Below, in pieces: positions 21,670 through 34,026 of a stretch of 64,000 nt of DNA. Each line of letters opens with the position of its first letter. Position 1 is the first letter of the stretch. Source of the DNA: Heliocidaris tuberculata. Its lineage: Eukaryota; Echinodermata; Echinoidea; Camarodonta; Echinometridae. The notes beneath the pieces are model-generated. The model was given only the letters and a program-made list of their open reading frames with translations, made no database searches and was not told where the DNA came from. A program made the translations under genes and the position numbers. Location: contig CM046833.1 of the NCBI GenBank assembly GCA_025618425.1, forward strand, positions 2,513,172 through 2,577,171, given 5' to 3'.

Positions 21670-22697
21670 GCTCATGATTTCTTAGACGGCAGAATATATA
21701 AAAGACCGGAGTTGGAGGCTCGTAGGATTGACGTACATGTACATACTGGGTTTGTGATTACAGACCAAGTGTGTGCAAGAATGTCATTTTAACATGAGAT
21801 CTAGGTTGCGTTTGTCCCCTTTCACAAAGCAAGATCTTAGCAAAACAGTGATCTCAAAACATGTCTAAATTTACAACCAGTGATACTTACAGGAAAGCAA
21901 CTGTGTTTCAAACTGCACATTTCAAAACCACGATCCTGCGTTTACAAAATAATTTATGAACGCAGCCTCAGAATGCAAGCCCCTTACCCTCATGCATAGG
22001 TCACCAGGAAGGGTCTTAATGGTAGACTAATAGATGTTATTAGCTGCCATGTACATGAACAAGCTAAAAGGCCAAGTACCCTTAAAGACATTCACTAACT
22101 TTGGCCAGGATTGAAAAAAAAAAATCACTGTTCCAGCTAATGCTGTAATCATAATTGCAAACCTTTAGGTCAGACAGGAATCGCCTGAGTTTTATAAGCT
22201 GATCGGTCGTTTATATATCAAGATATTTACGATTGAACACTGATGTCGGGATAGAGTACCACCGAACCCTAAAGAACTCTTACGGTTGGCATACCTCGCT
22301 CTATCACAGAATACCGTACGGGCTGGAAACCCGCTCTGAAATCGCCAAGCGCCGGTGCTTGGTTTTTGTAACTGCAGCGCAGCGAAGAAGCCGAGCGACT
22401 TGCGCTAGCGATTGATCGCGATTTTCTCTTTTTTAGGATAGTAAACGGGTTCCATTTTCTCTCATACTTTCACATATCCTTAATTATATATGTAGTTAGA
22501 GGAATGCACACAATTCACTGGCATTTGAGTTGATTTTACAATTTTTCACAAAGTTAATCAATCACTTTAAAGTAACCTGGCTGGTTCATTATCACATTAC
22601 AGTCTGACCGAAAGATGACGTCCAAACGATGATACCCATACATGTAGCTTAGGGTCTGGTCCCAACTTATTGATAAAGATAAATAATACAACAGAGT
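21670..22697. other. Intronic DNA with a GC-richer patch at 22230-22430
   Basis: The patch has many CpGs (GTACGGGCTGG, AGCGCCGG, GCAGCGCAGCG, GCTAGCGATTGATCGCG). It is unlike the flanks and may be a degraded element; no ends or ORF were recognised. Confidence 0.45.
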
Positions 22698-23131
22698 TTA
22701 ACCCATAGCAGTACAATGTCCCCTTTTCGAGATGTTTTTGCATTATCTTTCAATCCAGAATTCTAAGAATTACACATTGTACATGTACATGTATGTACAG
22801 TACATGAGCAGAAAGAGCAAAAATCACTGAAATTTTTAAGTCTATTTCTAATGCTTATGTTTATAAGAGCGATTTAATTTTAATTAATCATTAAACTCTC
22901 TAAACTGGCAACACAGTGTTATAATCACTATTTTGTGTGCAAATTGCCAATCTTTCTGTTAAATTTGTCCATTTTCATTTGCACTGGTTCATGTTCTCCG
23001 CCTTTTTATTCTTTTTTTTTTTAAACTTTGTAGGAGTGAAAAAAAAGGAAGAATAATTGACTAATGCCCATTTGAGGAGGGAAAGATGATTAATTTACAT
23101 GTTAAGAAAACTGTGAACTGCTATTGGTTAA
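22698..23131. mobile_element. Family I MITE, copy I2 (TTAA-flanked)
   Basis: TTAA + CCCATAGCAGTACAATGTC on the left and AACTGCTATTGG + TTAA on the right. Interior matches I1. The CCC terminus after TTAA is again piggyBac-like. Confidence 0.8.
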
Positions 23132-23485
23132 CCCAGGTACATGTAATTAGCTGCTACATGTATTCATGAAGGAAGACTGAAATGGTTTCATGAAATTTTG
23201 AATGAAATCATAAAAACAATAAGAAAGTTATACATTTTTCAAAGTTAATGTTTTCAAATGTTTAGAAATCTAATGTTAGTTTTTCAAAGTTAATAATTAC
23301 TCCACTTTTTGTGATAAATGTACAACATACCCTATTTGTTTATGAACAGAATATAGATGTATATCAATGATGTTTAATAAACAAAATACAAATACAAAAT
23401 ATGAAATTTAGATCACATATATAAGCAGTTCTTCACACAAAATAACTAAAATGAGATTGCAAAATGTATTCCGAAGAGGTTTCTT

Positions 23486-23517
<32 letters not shown>

Positions 23518-24764
23518 CCTTTCTTTCCTTTTCTCTCTTTTTTTCCTCTGTATTCTTTTCCTCCCTCTGATTTGTACATACATGTATACATACGCACAAA
23601 CACATTATTTGTTTCAATTATTTTCCATTTCCATAAAAATATGTACAAAGGTACAACATGTTACACAGCCTGTTTAGAAATTTTAATGACATGAAAATGG
23701 AAAGAGAGAGCTCTGGAAAAGCCTACATGTATAAAGGCTTTGTGAGTATAAGTTCTCTCATACATCTAAGTTCCCGTGTAAGTTACATGTATACATCACT
23801 TATAAGGAAGAAAAAATCTCACTAGTGCCATAAGCTTCGTTCACACAAGACACTATAAAAAACAAAAACAAACAAAAAATCCTGCTGAAAAATTAAGACT
23901 ACTCTATTGTAGATGAAAGGCAAGAAGGGATGTGCATGTACATGTACATTGTAGTTGCCACAGCAATTTTTTTTTTTCAAGATGTTTAACCGCATCATAT
24001 ACGTGTATGAACAAGGTTCTACATTAGTTTAATCAGCTCTTGCGCTACAGGTTCACTCGGAAAATGTCACCTTTCTCAATTTCTTCTCTCTAATTCTAAC
24101 GGAAAAGTCATGACTTTACAATGAAATAATATCCCCTAAGCGGTTCAATTACAACAGAGCTATCACGCCCCCAAGAATAAGTCATGCTAAATCCGAAACG
24201 GATTAGCCTATAATCCGAAGATCTTATCAAGATTTTAACACGCGTCTCAAAAATGAACTAGAGGTCGATGAAAGGGGTAGAATCCCATATCGATTTCAGG
24301 GTGTGTAACTCACCTTGAAAACAGAAAAGAATATTTTAGAGAACTGAAAGTAAATTATTATATTAGCAAACATTCAAAAACTTGTACATTTAGCTTGGAT
24401 TCTATCTTTTTTAATGTATTCCACTTATTTTGAAATTGTTGCTTTTAGAAATGCTAATAATGTGTTTGTGAAAATACATACATGTATGATTCTTTTTTGA
24501 TAATCTGAGTAGAAATTGATATTGAAACATTTTCAAAACAAAAATCTGTTTTTTTAAAGAGATTTTACTCCATTTTATTCCATTATATACAATGATATAC
24601 TAGCTTTATTTAGCAAAGGGAAAATTTAATGTCCATCTTCGTCTATAAACTACTTTGTTAAACTCAACTTTAGACCAAAGCTCAATACCAAGAATCAGTT
24701 CAAACTTTAGTAGAATAATAGAGTACAAGCCTTTTTTTCTGTAGAGAACAGATATTTCAAAAAG
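23132..24764. other. Intronic DNA: CT tract, ACATGT palindromes, no gene
   Basis: 23190-23300 holds a CAATAAGAAAGTTATACATTT family-A-like phrase. A CT tract lies at 23481-23565 and an ATGTACATGTACAT palindrome at 23936-23949. The minus frame at 24606-24869 has no domain and overlaps element N. Confidence 0.5.
23481..23565. repeat. CT-rich pyrimidine tract
   Basis: (TC)n with CTTT/CCTTTT variants on the plus strand. Confidence 0.93.
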
Positions 24765-25462
24765 AGTTAAGAGTGTTAATTCAACACCATCTCGGTATCT
24801 ATATTGGGCTACACCAGATAAGTGTTTAAACAACACCAGTTTCAAATCAAACTGGAGTTGTTTTAACACTTATCTGGTAGCCCCCTGGGGGATGGGGGGG
24901 GGGGGGGGTTGGGGGGGGGGAATCACTCAATTTTTTTTTCAGACAGGGGCAACACCCCCCCCTTGAAACGGGTGTCTAAGGAACGGACTTAAAGGGCAAA
25001 ATACAGGGTCTTGGGAACTACGGAACTCACCAGCCGAGTGAAAAATAGGGTCTTGGGAACTGCATATCTAACAGCAGCAACAAGGTCTTGTGAACTGACA
25101 ACCTTTATTTTACATGTAGGTCCGTATGCGTATATTTTGAAGCACTCAGGATCCACAGCGAGCGACATTTTAAGGCTAGGGAACGGATCAGAGCATGTAT
25201 TACAGGGCATTGCGTTTCCAAGGGTCTTCGGAACAGCAGTTAAAAGAAATTGGGTATCTTGAGAACAGCGATCGGCCATTGAAAAAGGGGGTTGTCAAAG
25301 CGGCACATACCCGTCTGTCCAATATATTGAGTGCTGCCCCCCCCCCCCCCCCCCCCCCCGGGGTGTAGCCCAATATCAAACTGCTGTTGTTTTAACACTT
25401 TTCTGGTGTAGCCCAGTAATGATACCAAGATGGTGTTGAATTAACACTATAATTTTTGCAGT
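24765..25462. mobile_element. Element N (foldback MITE) interrupted by a poly-G/poly-C-ended insert
   Basis: The left end AGTGTTAATTCAACACCATC...GGGCTACACCAGA is answered in inverse at 25365-25455 (TCTGGTGTAGCCCAG...GATGGTGTTGAATTAACACT). The N arms are split by a second element (24886-25362). Confidence 0.75.
24886..25362. mobile_element. Poly-G/poly-C-ended element, copy G1, nested in N
   Basis: The left end is CCCCTGGGGGATGGGG then G runs. The right side reads GCGGCACATACCCGTCTGTC, ATATTGAGTGCTG, a ~20 C run, then CGGGG. The body carries repeated AGGGTCTTGGGAACT phrases (25006, 25049), a degenerate tandem unit. A relative lies at 54096-54683. Confidence 0.7.
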
Positions 25463-25679
25463 GTACTTCTTCACCATCAAAGAGAAAAAGAGAAACTGTC
25501 AAACCCATGAAAGTCGAGTCCATGAAACACAATCCAATGACCTGGACACAATCCTTCTATATTTTGATTGCCTGTGATCAAAGTTCTATGTCATTTGTAA
25601 GAAACTCTGCTTTTTTACATGTATAAAATCCCTAATATAAGCTTAACTTTAAAAAAAAAATCACATAATCTGCTTGTGA

Positions 25680-25955
25680 TACCAAAAGGATTTCTTTTAA
25701 TCTTCTGCACGGAGCTAGCAGTCCCTCAGTAAATGCCCTTGCGGCTCTCTAAGATATGTTTTTACCTCATTGTATATTTATTTTATTCTTGTTCTTATAT
25801 CCTTGTTCTTAGGTAGTATCTCATCTCATGTGTTTTTTCAAACTGCCATTTTGTGATTGTTCTATGTTGTACAATATTGTAAATATGTTATATTTCTCAT
25901 ACTCCGGAAGGGGTCGAAAGAAATAAAGTTCAAAGTTCAAAGTTCAAAGTTCAGC
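25680..25955 (+). mobile_element. Candidate 3' tail of a non-LTR retroelement with (AAAGTTC)n
   Basis: A 3'-UTR-like stretch (CATACTCCGGAAGGGGTCG, then AAATAAAGTT) runs into AAGTTCAAAGTTCAAAGTTC at about 25926-25953. A short-unit microsatellite tail is typical of CR1-like or RTE-like elements. No ORF piece was found, so confidence is limited. Confidence 0.5.
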
Positions 25956-26130
25956 AGCTATTTCTTCACCATCACAGAGAGAAAAAAATGTTGAACCCAT
26001 GAGAGTACATGTAGATGAAGCATGATGAACACCATCCCCTGACATCAACAAGAGCTTTCAAAACTTTGCAAAAATAAGGAAATATATATATCATCCTTCA
26101 AAAACTTTCACTTTTTTGCTAGGAAATCCC

Positions 26131-26506
26131 TTAAATAGAAGGTTGAGTTCTGGGAAAGGTAAAAAATAATTTGTGAGCTTTCTCATTCCTTTTATGTCAT
26201 TTTGGAAGAACATCATAGTAGAATTGTCCCCTGAAAAGGATTGCTCTTCAAATGTCCTTATATTTGAAATATGATGAGAAACAGCTGAAATGTTCGGGCC
26301 AAACATGTGTATGTAGTCCCATATACACATTTCTGTGTGCAGTGCATGTGAGTCTCAGCAGGATTGAGTTAACTTTTTCTCGTTTTGGCGATTCCAAAAC
26401 CTTACAGCATACACCAATTCTTATACATAATCAACCTTTCCCCGTTGCTTTGAGAAAGTTTCTTTCACAATGTTATCCCATGACCAGAACTCAACTTTAT
26501 CTTTAA
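26131..26506. mobile_element. Family C MITE, copy C4 (TTAA-flanked)
   Basis: TTAAATAGAAGGTTGAGTTC to CCAGAACTCAACTTTATC + TTAA. This is the best-preserved copy in the window, 376 bp. Confidence 0.88.
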
Positions 26507-26753
26507 AAGCTCAAGTAAAATAAGAATTTTATTTTCACATACATGTACATGTATATCCTCTGCAGAGAGGTAGAAGGGTTTTAACACCTACATTAACATG
26601 TATCCTTTTACACTAATTCAGTAAATGCCCTTCTGGCCCTCAGCAGATGGTATCCTAAGCATCAGATAGTCCTAAAGAGAAAAACTGTTGAACAAATTGC
26701 AATGAGAGTGTGTGAAGCAGAGCCTACTCAAACCCCCTGACTAGTCTGCAAGC

Positions 26754-26904
26754 ACAGACCCTAATTTGACACTTCATCAGAAAATCATTGTGTCTTGAGA
26801 GAAGCCTAATTCATCTACCTTCTGGTCGTACAGACCCTAATTTGACACTTTATCAGAAAATCACTGTGTCTTGAGAGAAGCCTAATTCAGCTACCTTCTG
26901 GTCT
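26754..26904. repeat. Tandem duplication, 76-bp unit
   Basis: ACAGACCCTAATTTGACACT starts both units (26754, 26830). They share CAGAAAATCA, GTGTCTTGAGAGAAGCC and CTACCTTCTGGTC and differ at a handful of sites. Confidence 0.93.
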
Positions 26905-28929
26905 TGTGTCAGGAGTACATGGCCTATGGTAGTCTTACAGTGCAGACACTATTTTATGACTGACCAGGGTTTGTGCCTGAAAACTACCCCCTGACCTGGA
27001 CTGAGCCTATATTGACTGCCTTCAGGTTTATAGTCAGTCCATCGCTGTTCTAAAAATAATGAAGAAATATATGTTCTTTTTCTTCAATCTGCTTTTTTTG
27101 AATAAAAACTCCCCGACAGCTCTGGAGCATAAATATAAAAAATGATTTTCATATTTGCTTGTGATACCGAAAATACTGAAAGGATACAAACATTTCACGT
27201 ACATTAACTGCAGACCTGCCAACCCTGAAACCCAAGAAATAGGGACAAATAACAAGGCAGAGCCCTAAAAATAGGGACATTTCTGAGTTTCCTATACATT
27301 ACTACAGACAGATTTTTGCAAAAATAGGGACACAGCGGTAGAAGTGGCTCTTTGTTTTACCATAAACTGGGATTGTCCCTATTAAATAGGGACAGTTGGA
27401 AGGTATGTAACTGTTTTCATCCAGAAATAACACACTCTGAATTCCTGCTGCTCCCAGAATTTTCTTTTTTTATATATATTTCTACATCCTAAACAAAAAA
27501 AGAACTGTCAAACCATGAGTCTTTCAAGCAGAACGAACACAATCCTCTGACCTGGACATGAGCCTTTCATATTTCGACTGCCTACGGGTGGGTGGGTCCG
27601 TCCGTCGCTGTTCTAAGTTTAGAAACCATTAAGTGGGCTAACCAACCCTGGGTATGTTCATTATCAAATGAATGGAGAATTCAACACGCTATGATAAACA
27701 CACAGTGCTCAATAAATGTATAATTTGTGAAGCAGTGCACTGCTGACCGAGCTTCTGTCTGTGTGCGTACTAGGGACACACAGCGTCAACTAATTCACCT
27801 GTAAATTTGTATCATAATTGAGATCAAATACAAATTTATATATTTTCTCTAGTACTGTGTACAAGCGAAACATATCAATGTGTGAGATAAAACTGTACAT
27901 TTTGTGTATGAGTTATATCACAGGAGAGGGACAAGGAAGGGGAAGGACATGTTCATGAAAAGAAAAAAAAAACACCTAAAATTCGATTTAGATTCATGAT
28001 TTTGGGGTTCAAGATTTTAAGAAATTCCATACAAAGTCAATGGATATGCCTTTGCTTTTGAAAGAGAAATTCATAAATATCTAATCAATTTAACTATTAT
28101 AAATGCATGAAGTAACAAATATCATTTATAATACATATATATGATTTTGATTTAGGAGTCTACTCAATTTTCACTTGTAAAAAATGTGTATAAAAAAAAA
28201 GAACATGTAAACTTGTAGTGGAAAAACACACCTCAGATTGAATTTTGATTTATTAGTTGGAGTATTAAATATTTTCAGCCACTCAAATAGAGTGTACAAG
28301 TAATCTAAGTATAATAATTAAATATCATAGATAATAATACTTTTGAAAAATCATTTTGAATTAGCAGTCAACTCAATTTGCACATTTCAAACATGTGCAT
28401 TCACACATGTACATGTACACCGAAAGTGTGACACATTCCACAATGATTCCAGTTAGACAAATACACATTTCTGTGTATATCATGCGTGAATGTTATGACA
28501 TTTGATTATTAATCCGCATCAAATTAGCAACACAACGCCCATAAAACACCCTTTGCACAGTCCAATAACTGACTCATAAACAGACATAGTATTCAGTGAA
28601 TTACTATTGGAAGCAGAGCTGCTTTGATTTCATACATGAGAAGAATTGAGAAATTAAAAAGGTATGGGCAGAAATTTTCAAGAATGAAGAGTGAAATGTG
28701 CAATTTTCAAGGGTTGACTAGCACATATTATGTAGTAACATGAATAAATTCATTTTATTTCGACAAACGGTCTCCGTTCATCGTTTTTTTAGAGTTCACT
28801 TCCTCTTTCCTTTTAAGTGTAAATGTGTAATCTTTTGTACATGAATGCATTTTTTTTTTGTGGTGTGTCTCTTTCATAAATCCTCTCTTCCTCCATTCCC
28901 CTCCCCTCGCCCAAATCTATAGTACATGA

Positions 28930-28934
<5 letters not shown>
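26905..28934. other. Intronic DNA, no gene; short AAATAGGGAC repeat
   Basis: 27230-27400 contains five variants of AAATAGGGACA (27237, 27268, 27321, 27384 and nearby), some in a partly inverted layout. The rest is AT-rich sequence without ORFs or family matches. No exon was found. Confidence 0.5.

Positions 28935-28964
<30 letters not shown>
28935..28964. repeat. (TA)15 dinucleotide microsatellite
   Basis: An uninterrupted TA run. Confidence 0.95.
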
Positions 28965-28967
<3 letters not shown>

Positions 28968-29336
28968 AGATTCAACTAAAAGGCGAATTTTTTTTTTTCA
29001 TTGTATATACGTATATCAGCACGAAATGACGTTACAGAGAATTAATGGATTCAAAATGTTAATATATGTTTAGAATTAATTTGATTCAATTTGCATTTAT
29101 GGCAAAAAGAATTGTATAATAACTACCTTTTGTGTGCGATAAGGTATTTTTAGTAAATCCCCAAACTATTGATATAATCAAGAAAAACAGACATTGCCCT
29201 ATTAAAGTCCAACTAAGGACATTAGATACCCAGGAGTTATACATATATATAGATTTTCCACGTTATATTATACGAAAATGAGTTCTTCCTACCGAACAAA
29301 AGTTTGTAGTAATATAAGTAATTTGTATATCCTCTC

Positions 29337-29632
29337 CACCTCTCACATTCTCTCTCCCTCTCTCTCTCTCTCCACCTCCTCCTCCTCCTCTCTCCATCTC
29401 CTCCTCCCCATCTCTCTCTCCTCTCCATTTCCCCCTCCCCCCCTCTCTCTCTCTCTCTCTCTCTCCTCCCTCTCTCTCCTCATCCATCTCTTTCTCTCTC
29501 TCTTTCTCTCTCTTCTCTTCTCTTTCTCTGTCTCTTTCTCTCTCTTTCTCTCTCTCTTTCTCTCTCTTTCTCTCTCTCTTTCTCTCTCTCTTTCTCTGTC
29601 TCTTTCTCTCTCTTTCTCTCTCTCTTTCTCTG

Positions 29633-29663
<31 letters not shown>

Positions 29664-29665
29664 AA
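29337..29665. repeat. Long CT-rich tract (about 330 bp)
   Basis: Almost pure pyrimidine on the plus strand. The first part is CTCCTC/CCATCTC units; from about 29490 it is CTTTCTCTCT units of 8-12 bp with CTGT variants. Ser/Leu/Phe- and Arg/Glu-rich frames over it are artefacts. Confidence 0.97.
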
Positions 29666-30364
29666 ATCCTCCATTGAGCCCTTTTATTTACTTAATGGTA
29701 GCAATAACCTTCCCAATCATTCAAGATTAAATCGCTTATTTTTAATCTCATCCTAAATGTGTACAAATTACATTACCTTCCAAACACAGACAAATGAATT
29801 TCTTATCAACAAAATCATAATTTAAAAGGCTTTCCTAGTAAACTGATTTAATTCTCCCTTTATCATCTCCTGAAAAAAAAATGGATTTCATTATTATTTT
29901 GACCTTTCATGGGGAAGATATTCCTGACAAGATTAGCTGAATCCTATAACCCAAAACTGATTCAGAATTAGGTTGCTTCTAAATCATTTTGATTGCACTG
30001 ATCACAGTGTCTCTTTTTACTACAGATTACTGGATAGCGGATACCTACAGTGGAATACAATCATCAACTGCAGGCCTTGTTTCTAGCCAATTTAATAATT
30101 TAATAATTCAATTATCTAATCAGGCAAAGTGGTGAGATATTGGTGGAAAATATTCATGGAGTGTCTCTTCTCTTTCACAAAATGTAAATGAGAGTCAATA
30201 TGTTATAACATGTACATTGTACATAAATGTATTTTGTACATTACATGTAAGGTCCATCTGATTCTGATGCTTGTCACCTTGTCCCAAAAATAAAATGGAA
30301 CTAGTTCACAGGCTGGGGACACATATCGGGATTGCTTTTTTTATAAACTGTACATATACATAAA
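29666..30364. other. AT-rich intronic DNA, nothing recognised
   Basis: No ORF, repeat family or splice-bounded frame was seen. Confidence 0.5.
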
Positions 30365-30384
30365 TGGTTAAATGTCATTTTTCT

Positions 30385-30655
30385 GAAGGTTCATAATTCC
30401 GAAGGATCATTTTCCGAAGGTTCATTACTCCAACGGTTCGAAATTCCAAAGGTTCGTAATTCCGAAAATGGAAAATGAAAAAGGGTTCATAATTCTGAAA
30501 ATGAAATAGGGTTTGTAATTCCGAAAATGAAATTGGGTTCATAATTCCGCCAATGAAAATGGGTTCATATTTCCAAACTGAAGTTTCGTAATTGCAAAAA
30601 GTTATGTAGGGCTCTATTTTCAGAATTACGAACCCTTTTTAGTTTTTGGAATGAG
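30385..30655. repeat. Degenerate tandem repeat of TTCATAATTCCGAA units
   Basis: At least nine variants of GGTTCATAATTCCGAA (30388 onward, some with AAAATGAAA spacers of about 25-30 bp) are followed by an inverted copy CAGAATTACGAACCC at 30619. Confidence 0.85.
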
Positions 30656-30675
30656 GGGAACCTTCCTCCCTGTGG

Positions 30676-30704
30676 ATGACTTTCTTTCCCTCTCTCTCTC
30701 TCTT

Positions 30705-30740
<36 letters not shown>
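30676..30740. repeat. CT microsatellite
   Basis: (TC)n with one TTG interruption. Confidence 0.95.
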
Positions 30741-30742
<2 letters not shown>

Positions 30743-31016
30743 TATAAACTTAATTTTCCTGTGTTTTTAAAGCACTATATAATATAATTCTACTTTCCTA
30801 GTCAAAGAGCTATTTCAAAAGGCCCCATAGTTGCGTTTCCATACTACAAGAGCTTTAAAGGCTGTGGTGTGAACAGATTTATGATCAACTCACACACTAT
30901 CAAGCAGGTGTTATAGTGTGAAGTGTTCACACTATGTCTGTCTGCAGGCTGTAACATTTCTCACTGTGTCTTCCAGCTATCTCAAGTAGATTGAAACCTA
31001 GTACAAAGGGGAAAAT

Positions 31017-31312
31017 CACTCTCTCTTTTACTTTCTCTCTCTAAATACTATTTGTTTAATCACATTCTGAAAGTCTCTACAAATCTTTCTCTTTTGTTGC
31101 TTTCTCTCTCATTTCCTATGATTTTTACACAGAATTTATTTTCTATATTCCTCGTTCTTTCTTTCTTTCTTTCTTCTCTCTCTCTTCGTCCTAGACTCCT
31201 TCCCTTTCCCTCTATCTCTCTATTTCACTCTCTTTCTCTCTCTCTCTCTCTTCTTTCTCTTCTCCCTCTCTCTCTCTCTCTTCTTTCTCTTCTCCCTCTC
31301 TCTCTATCAATA
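31017..31312. repeat. CT-rich tract with a duplicated 34-bp block
   Basis: Pyrimidine-rich. CTCTTCTTTCTCTTCTCCCT occurs twice in direct tandem at about 31248 and 31279. The frame across it is an artefact. Confidence 0.92.
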
Positions 31313-31782
31313 TCTTACTCCCTAAAACAGAGCTACATGTACATGTACAGTGCTTGAAGATACATGTACAAGCACTTGAGTTATAATCTCTAGTAATGTG
31401 ATTGCAGCAATAATGAAAAATACCAGCATCTAGTCTAAAAGTTATTCTGAAATGTCCAATAGTAGAGAATACACAGGATTGATAATCACTTCTAGTGTCA
31501 ATACAAGAGCATGTCTAATGCAGCCCTTCTTCACGTGACATTTCTACTACGAATACAATATTCTTCTACATGCATGTAAGAATAATTATAACGCTCATCG
31601 CTACATGTACATGTAAGTATCTATCACCTTAACTACTACCCACCATTCTCCAAGTTGGTGAATACATGTAGGTGGCAAAAAGATTATCTGGAGAAATTTA
31701 ATGATCACTGTTCTTTTCTCTTAAAATGCAAAGCATTTCTACAGTACTTTTCTACAAGTATATATTTAAGCTATGTTCTTGT

Positions 31783-32165
31783 AGTTTCGAAACTTTAAGT
31801 TAGCTAAACTTTAAGTAAATGAAACAACGACTCACTAACCACGGCGAGGGTTCACACGGCCCAGAAACAACGATGCTCGTTGTTTTGAAACTACAAGCCG
31901 AGCGAGCATCGTTGTTAAACACCAGAAGTAGATACTATCGATTGGGTGTAGAGTACACATAAACATCTTGTGTTCATAGAAGGGTATGACCCAGAAGTTT
32001 AACACGAACAGGGAGGTTAACTACAAGTTTGTGAAACTTAAAGTTTATTCTGTCCACACTGTCTGAAACTGCGATGGAGGACCATCCAATGCTCATGGTT
32101 TCAGCATTAACCACGAGCTCGCTTGTGGTTCTAGAACTACAAGCAAACTTAAAGTTTCAAAACTG
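31783..32165. mobile_element. Element K: inverted-repeat element with CGTTGTT motifs
   Basis: TAGTTTCGAAACTTTAAG on the left is answered by CTTAAAGTTTCAAAAC near 32136-32160. The inner ACAACGATGCTCGTTGTTTTG and GAGCATCGTTGTT and the ACCACGAGCTCGCTTGTGGT palindromes form further inverted repeats. No ORF. Confidence 0.6.
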
Positions 32166-32253
32166 CTCGCTATTTAGAAGGACCGCTATTCATACAGAAC
32201 CGCTATTCATTTAGTCACGCATTATGAATAGCGGTCCTTATGAATAAGTTGTC

Positions 32254-32328
32254 CTTATGAATAGCGAGGTTACCCCCAAAAAAGTACAGTGAAATCTCTT
32301 TTTTGGGGGTAACCTCGCTATTCATAAG
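32254..32328. repeat. Perfect 31-bp hairpin with 13-nt loop
   Basis: 32254-32284 is the exact reverse complement of 32298-32328 (core TAGCGAGGTTACCCCC). Just upstream the phrase GAATAGCGGTCCTTATGAATA shows related units. A perfect stem suggests a young foldback element. Confidence 0.95.
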
Positions 32329-33807
32329 TAACCTTACCTTCAGGAGTACTGTAGTTTCTATGGAAGAAAAATTGCATAGTTTTTGCCTGTACAAAGACAT
32401 ATCTATAGTAGATAGAGATATACTATTTAATCCCTGAAACAAAACACTTCACAAAGATAAATCTACCATTATTTTCATTACAATGAAGGGGGCCTACACG
32501 AAGGAATTTGCTGCAATTTGGAGGAGGGGGGGGAGGGTAATATCCAAAATTATTCAGAAATTTCATTTCCTGAAGGAAATATCCTTCAATATGTGTCTAT
32601 CTTTCAATTTTAACTTGATGTCCAAAAATTATGTGCTCTATATGACTTTTTTTTCCAGTTTAAAATACATGATTGAAGTACCTTTAACATTCTTCTACAC
32701 AGCACTACAGGACTTTGAAATTGTGATAAGAGCTTTCTAGCAAGCTAACATACCCCATATTTACATATGATATTAGATTTTAAGGTGTATGTATACACAT
32801 GCACACATTTTATAAGAGCAAGCAATGCGCCGTTTTCTTTACATGTACATCAGAAGATCAATGCACTTGTAGAAACAGCCATGAGCTAATGGAATTTAAT
32901 TAGCATCAGCCAGCCAGCGGCAATGCACCAGAGTACATCACAGTTAGAGCTGCTAAAACAAAACCTGAGTTGATCCGACAGCTACAACCAAGAGTGCATT
33001 AGAGTATTAGCATGCATGGCCAATTCACCAGCTTACACGTGTACACTCACCAATGCTCGCATTTAGAGCAAACACAGTATCTTACTCACAGCCAAACCTG
33101 TTGCTTTTTCACGTATACTGTCTGTTGATATAAGTGTGGGTGTGTATATGTGAGTGTGTGAGTACAGGGCATGATTGCCGAGTTCCATCAGGTCCTGGTG
33201 TTCAAGGGGTGTTAATAATTTATTATGTCAATGCTGACGGCCAAGGTTATATTGTAACAAGAGAAAAATATGTCCAGACAAAAGTCCATAATTTTTGTTG
33301 TGGCCTTCCAGCTTTTTTCTCTGTATCTACATGTATATCACTGCACTGTGATGGTTACACAGCACTTGGCATTATCTTGGCATGTTATTGCCCATCCATC
33401 TGGAAGGGATTGCTAGAATGCATTTGAATGTCATAAATCATCATTTTCTCTCAGTCATCAGTGTATGAAATAAAATAACAGAATTAGAAATTCTCTTTCA
33501 ACATATCAAGAAAGTTACCGGTATGTGCTCTGAACCCCTGTTCATAATTATGGTGCATAGGCATACATATACATCTACATCTAGCTATATAATACAAGAG
33601 CTAATATTTTGCTTACAAGTGTGAACACTAGTGGCATCTACTGATATGAGGAAATGAATTACAAACAAAACAAAAATATATATATATATATTCTTGTGGA
33701 TTACTGCCTCAAGGCTACACTTAATGTATATAGCGAAACAATGAACAAAATGTTGTTGTAAATGAATGTACACTACATCTAGGCCTACTTAGAATCTTTA
33801 ACTAAAA
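32329..33807. other. Intronic DNA, no gene
   Basis: Frames at 32483-32740 and 33134-33427 lack recognisable domains and splice context. GTGTGTG-like tracts lie near 33135-33170, and (TA)n near 33677-33690. Confidence 0.5.
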
Positions 33808-34026
33808 GGCCCAAATTCACAAAGGAGGTTTAAACCATATTGGGTAAGATTTAAACCTCCATACATGTAAGCATACTAAAATAAGCTTAAATATAAGGGC
33901 ACACTGCCCATGCGCGCTCAAAGAAAATATATGATTGGATCGGGATTCCGTGCGCACATATGCTTAAAAACCCAGGAGGGGGTTTAAATCATGGTTTAAA
34001 CCAAAGCCCCTTTGTGAATTCGGGCC
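33808..34026. mobile_element. MITE O (GGCCCAAATTCACAAAG ends)
   Basis: Inverted ends GGCCCAAATTCACAAAG and CTTTGTGAATTCGGGCC, both followed inward by GTTTAAACC-type motifs. About 219 bp. The centre carries GCGCGCTC and GTGCGCAC CpG-rich words. Confidence 0.85.

Noticed and set aside
21472..21685. Poly-Val and poly-Thr ORFs
   Set aside because: Products of the TAC microsatellite and C run.
29237..29730. 150-codon Ser/Leu-rich ORF and overlapping Arg/Glu-rich ORFs
   Set aside because: They lie in the CT-rich tract; low complexity and open on both strands.
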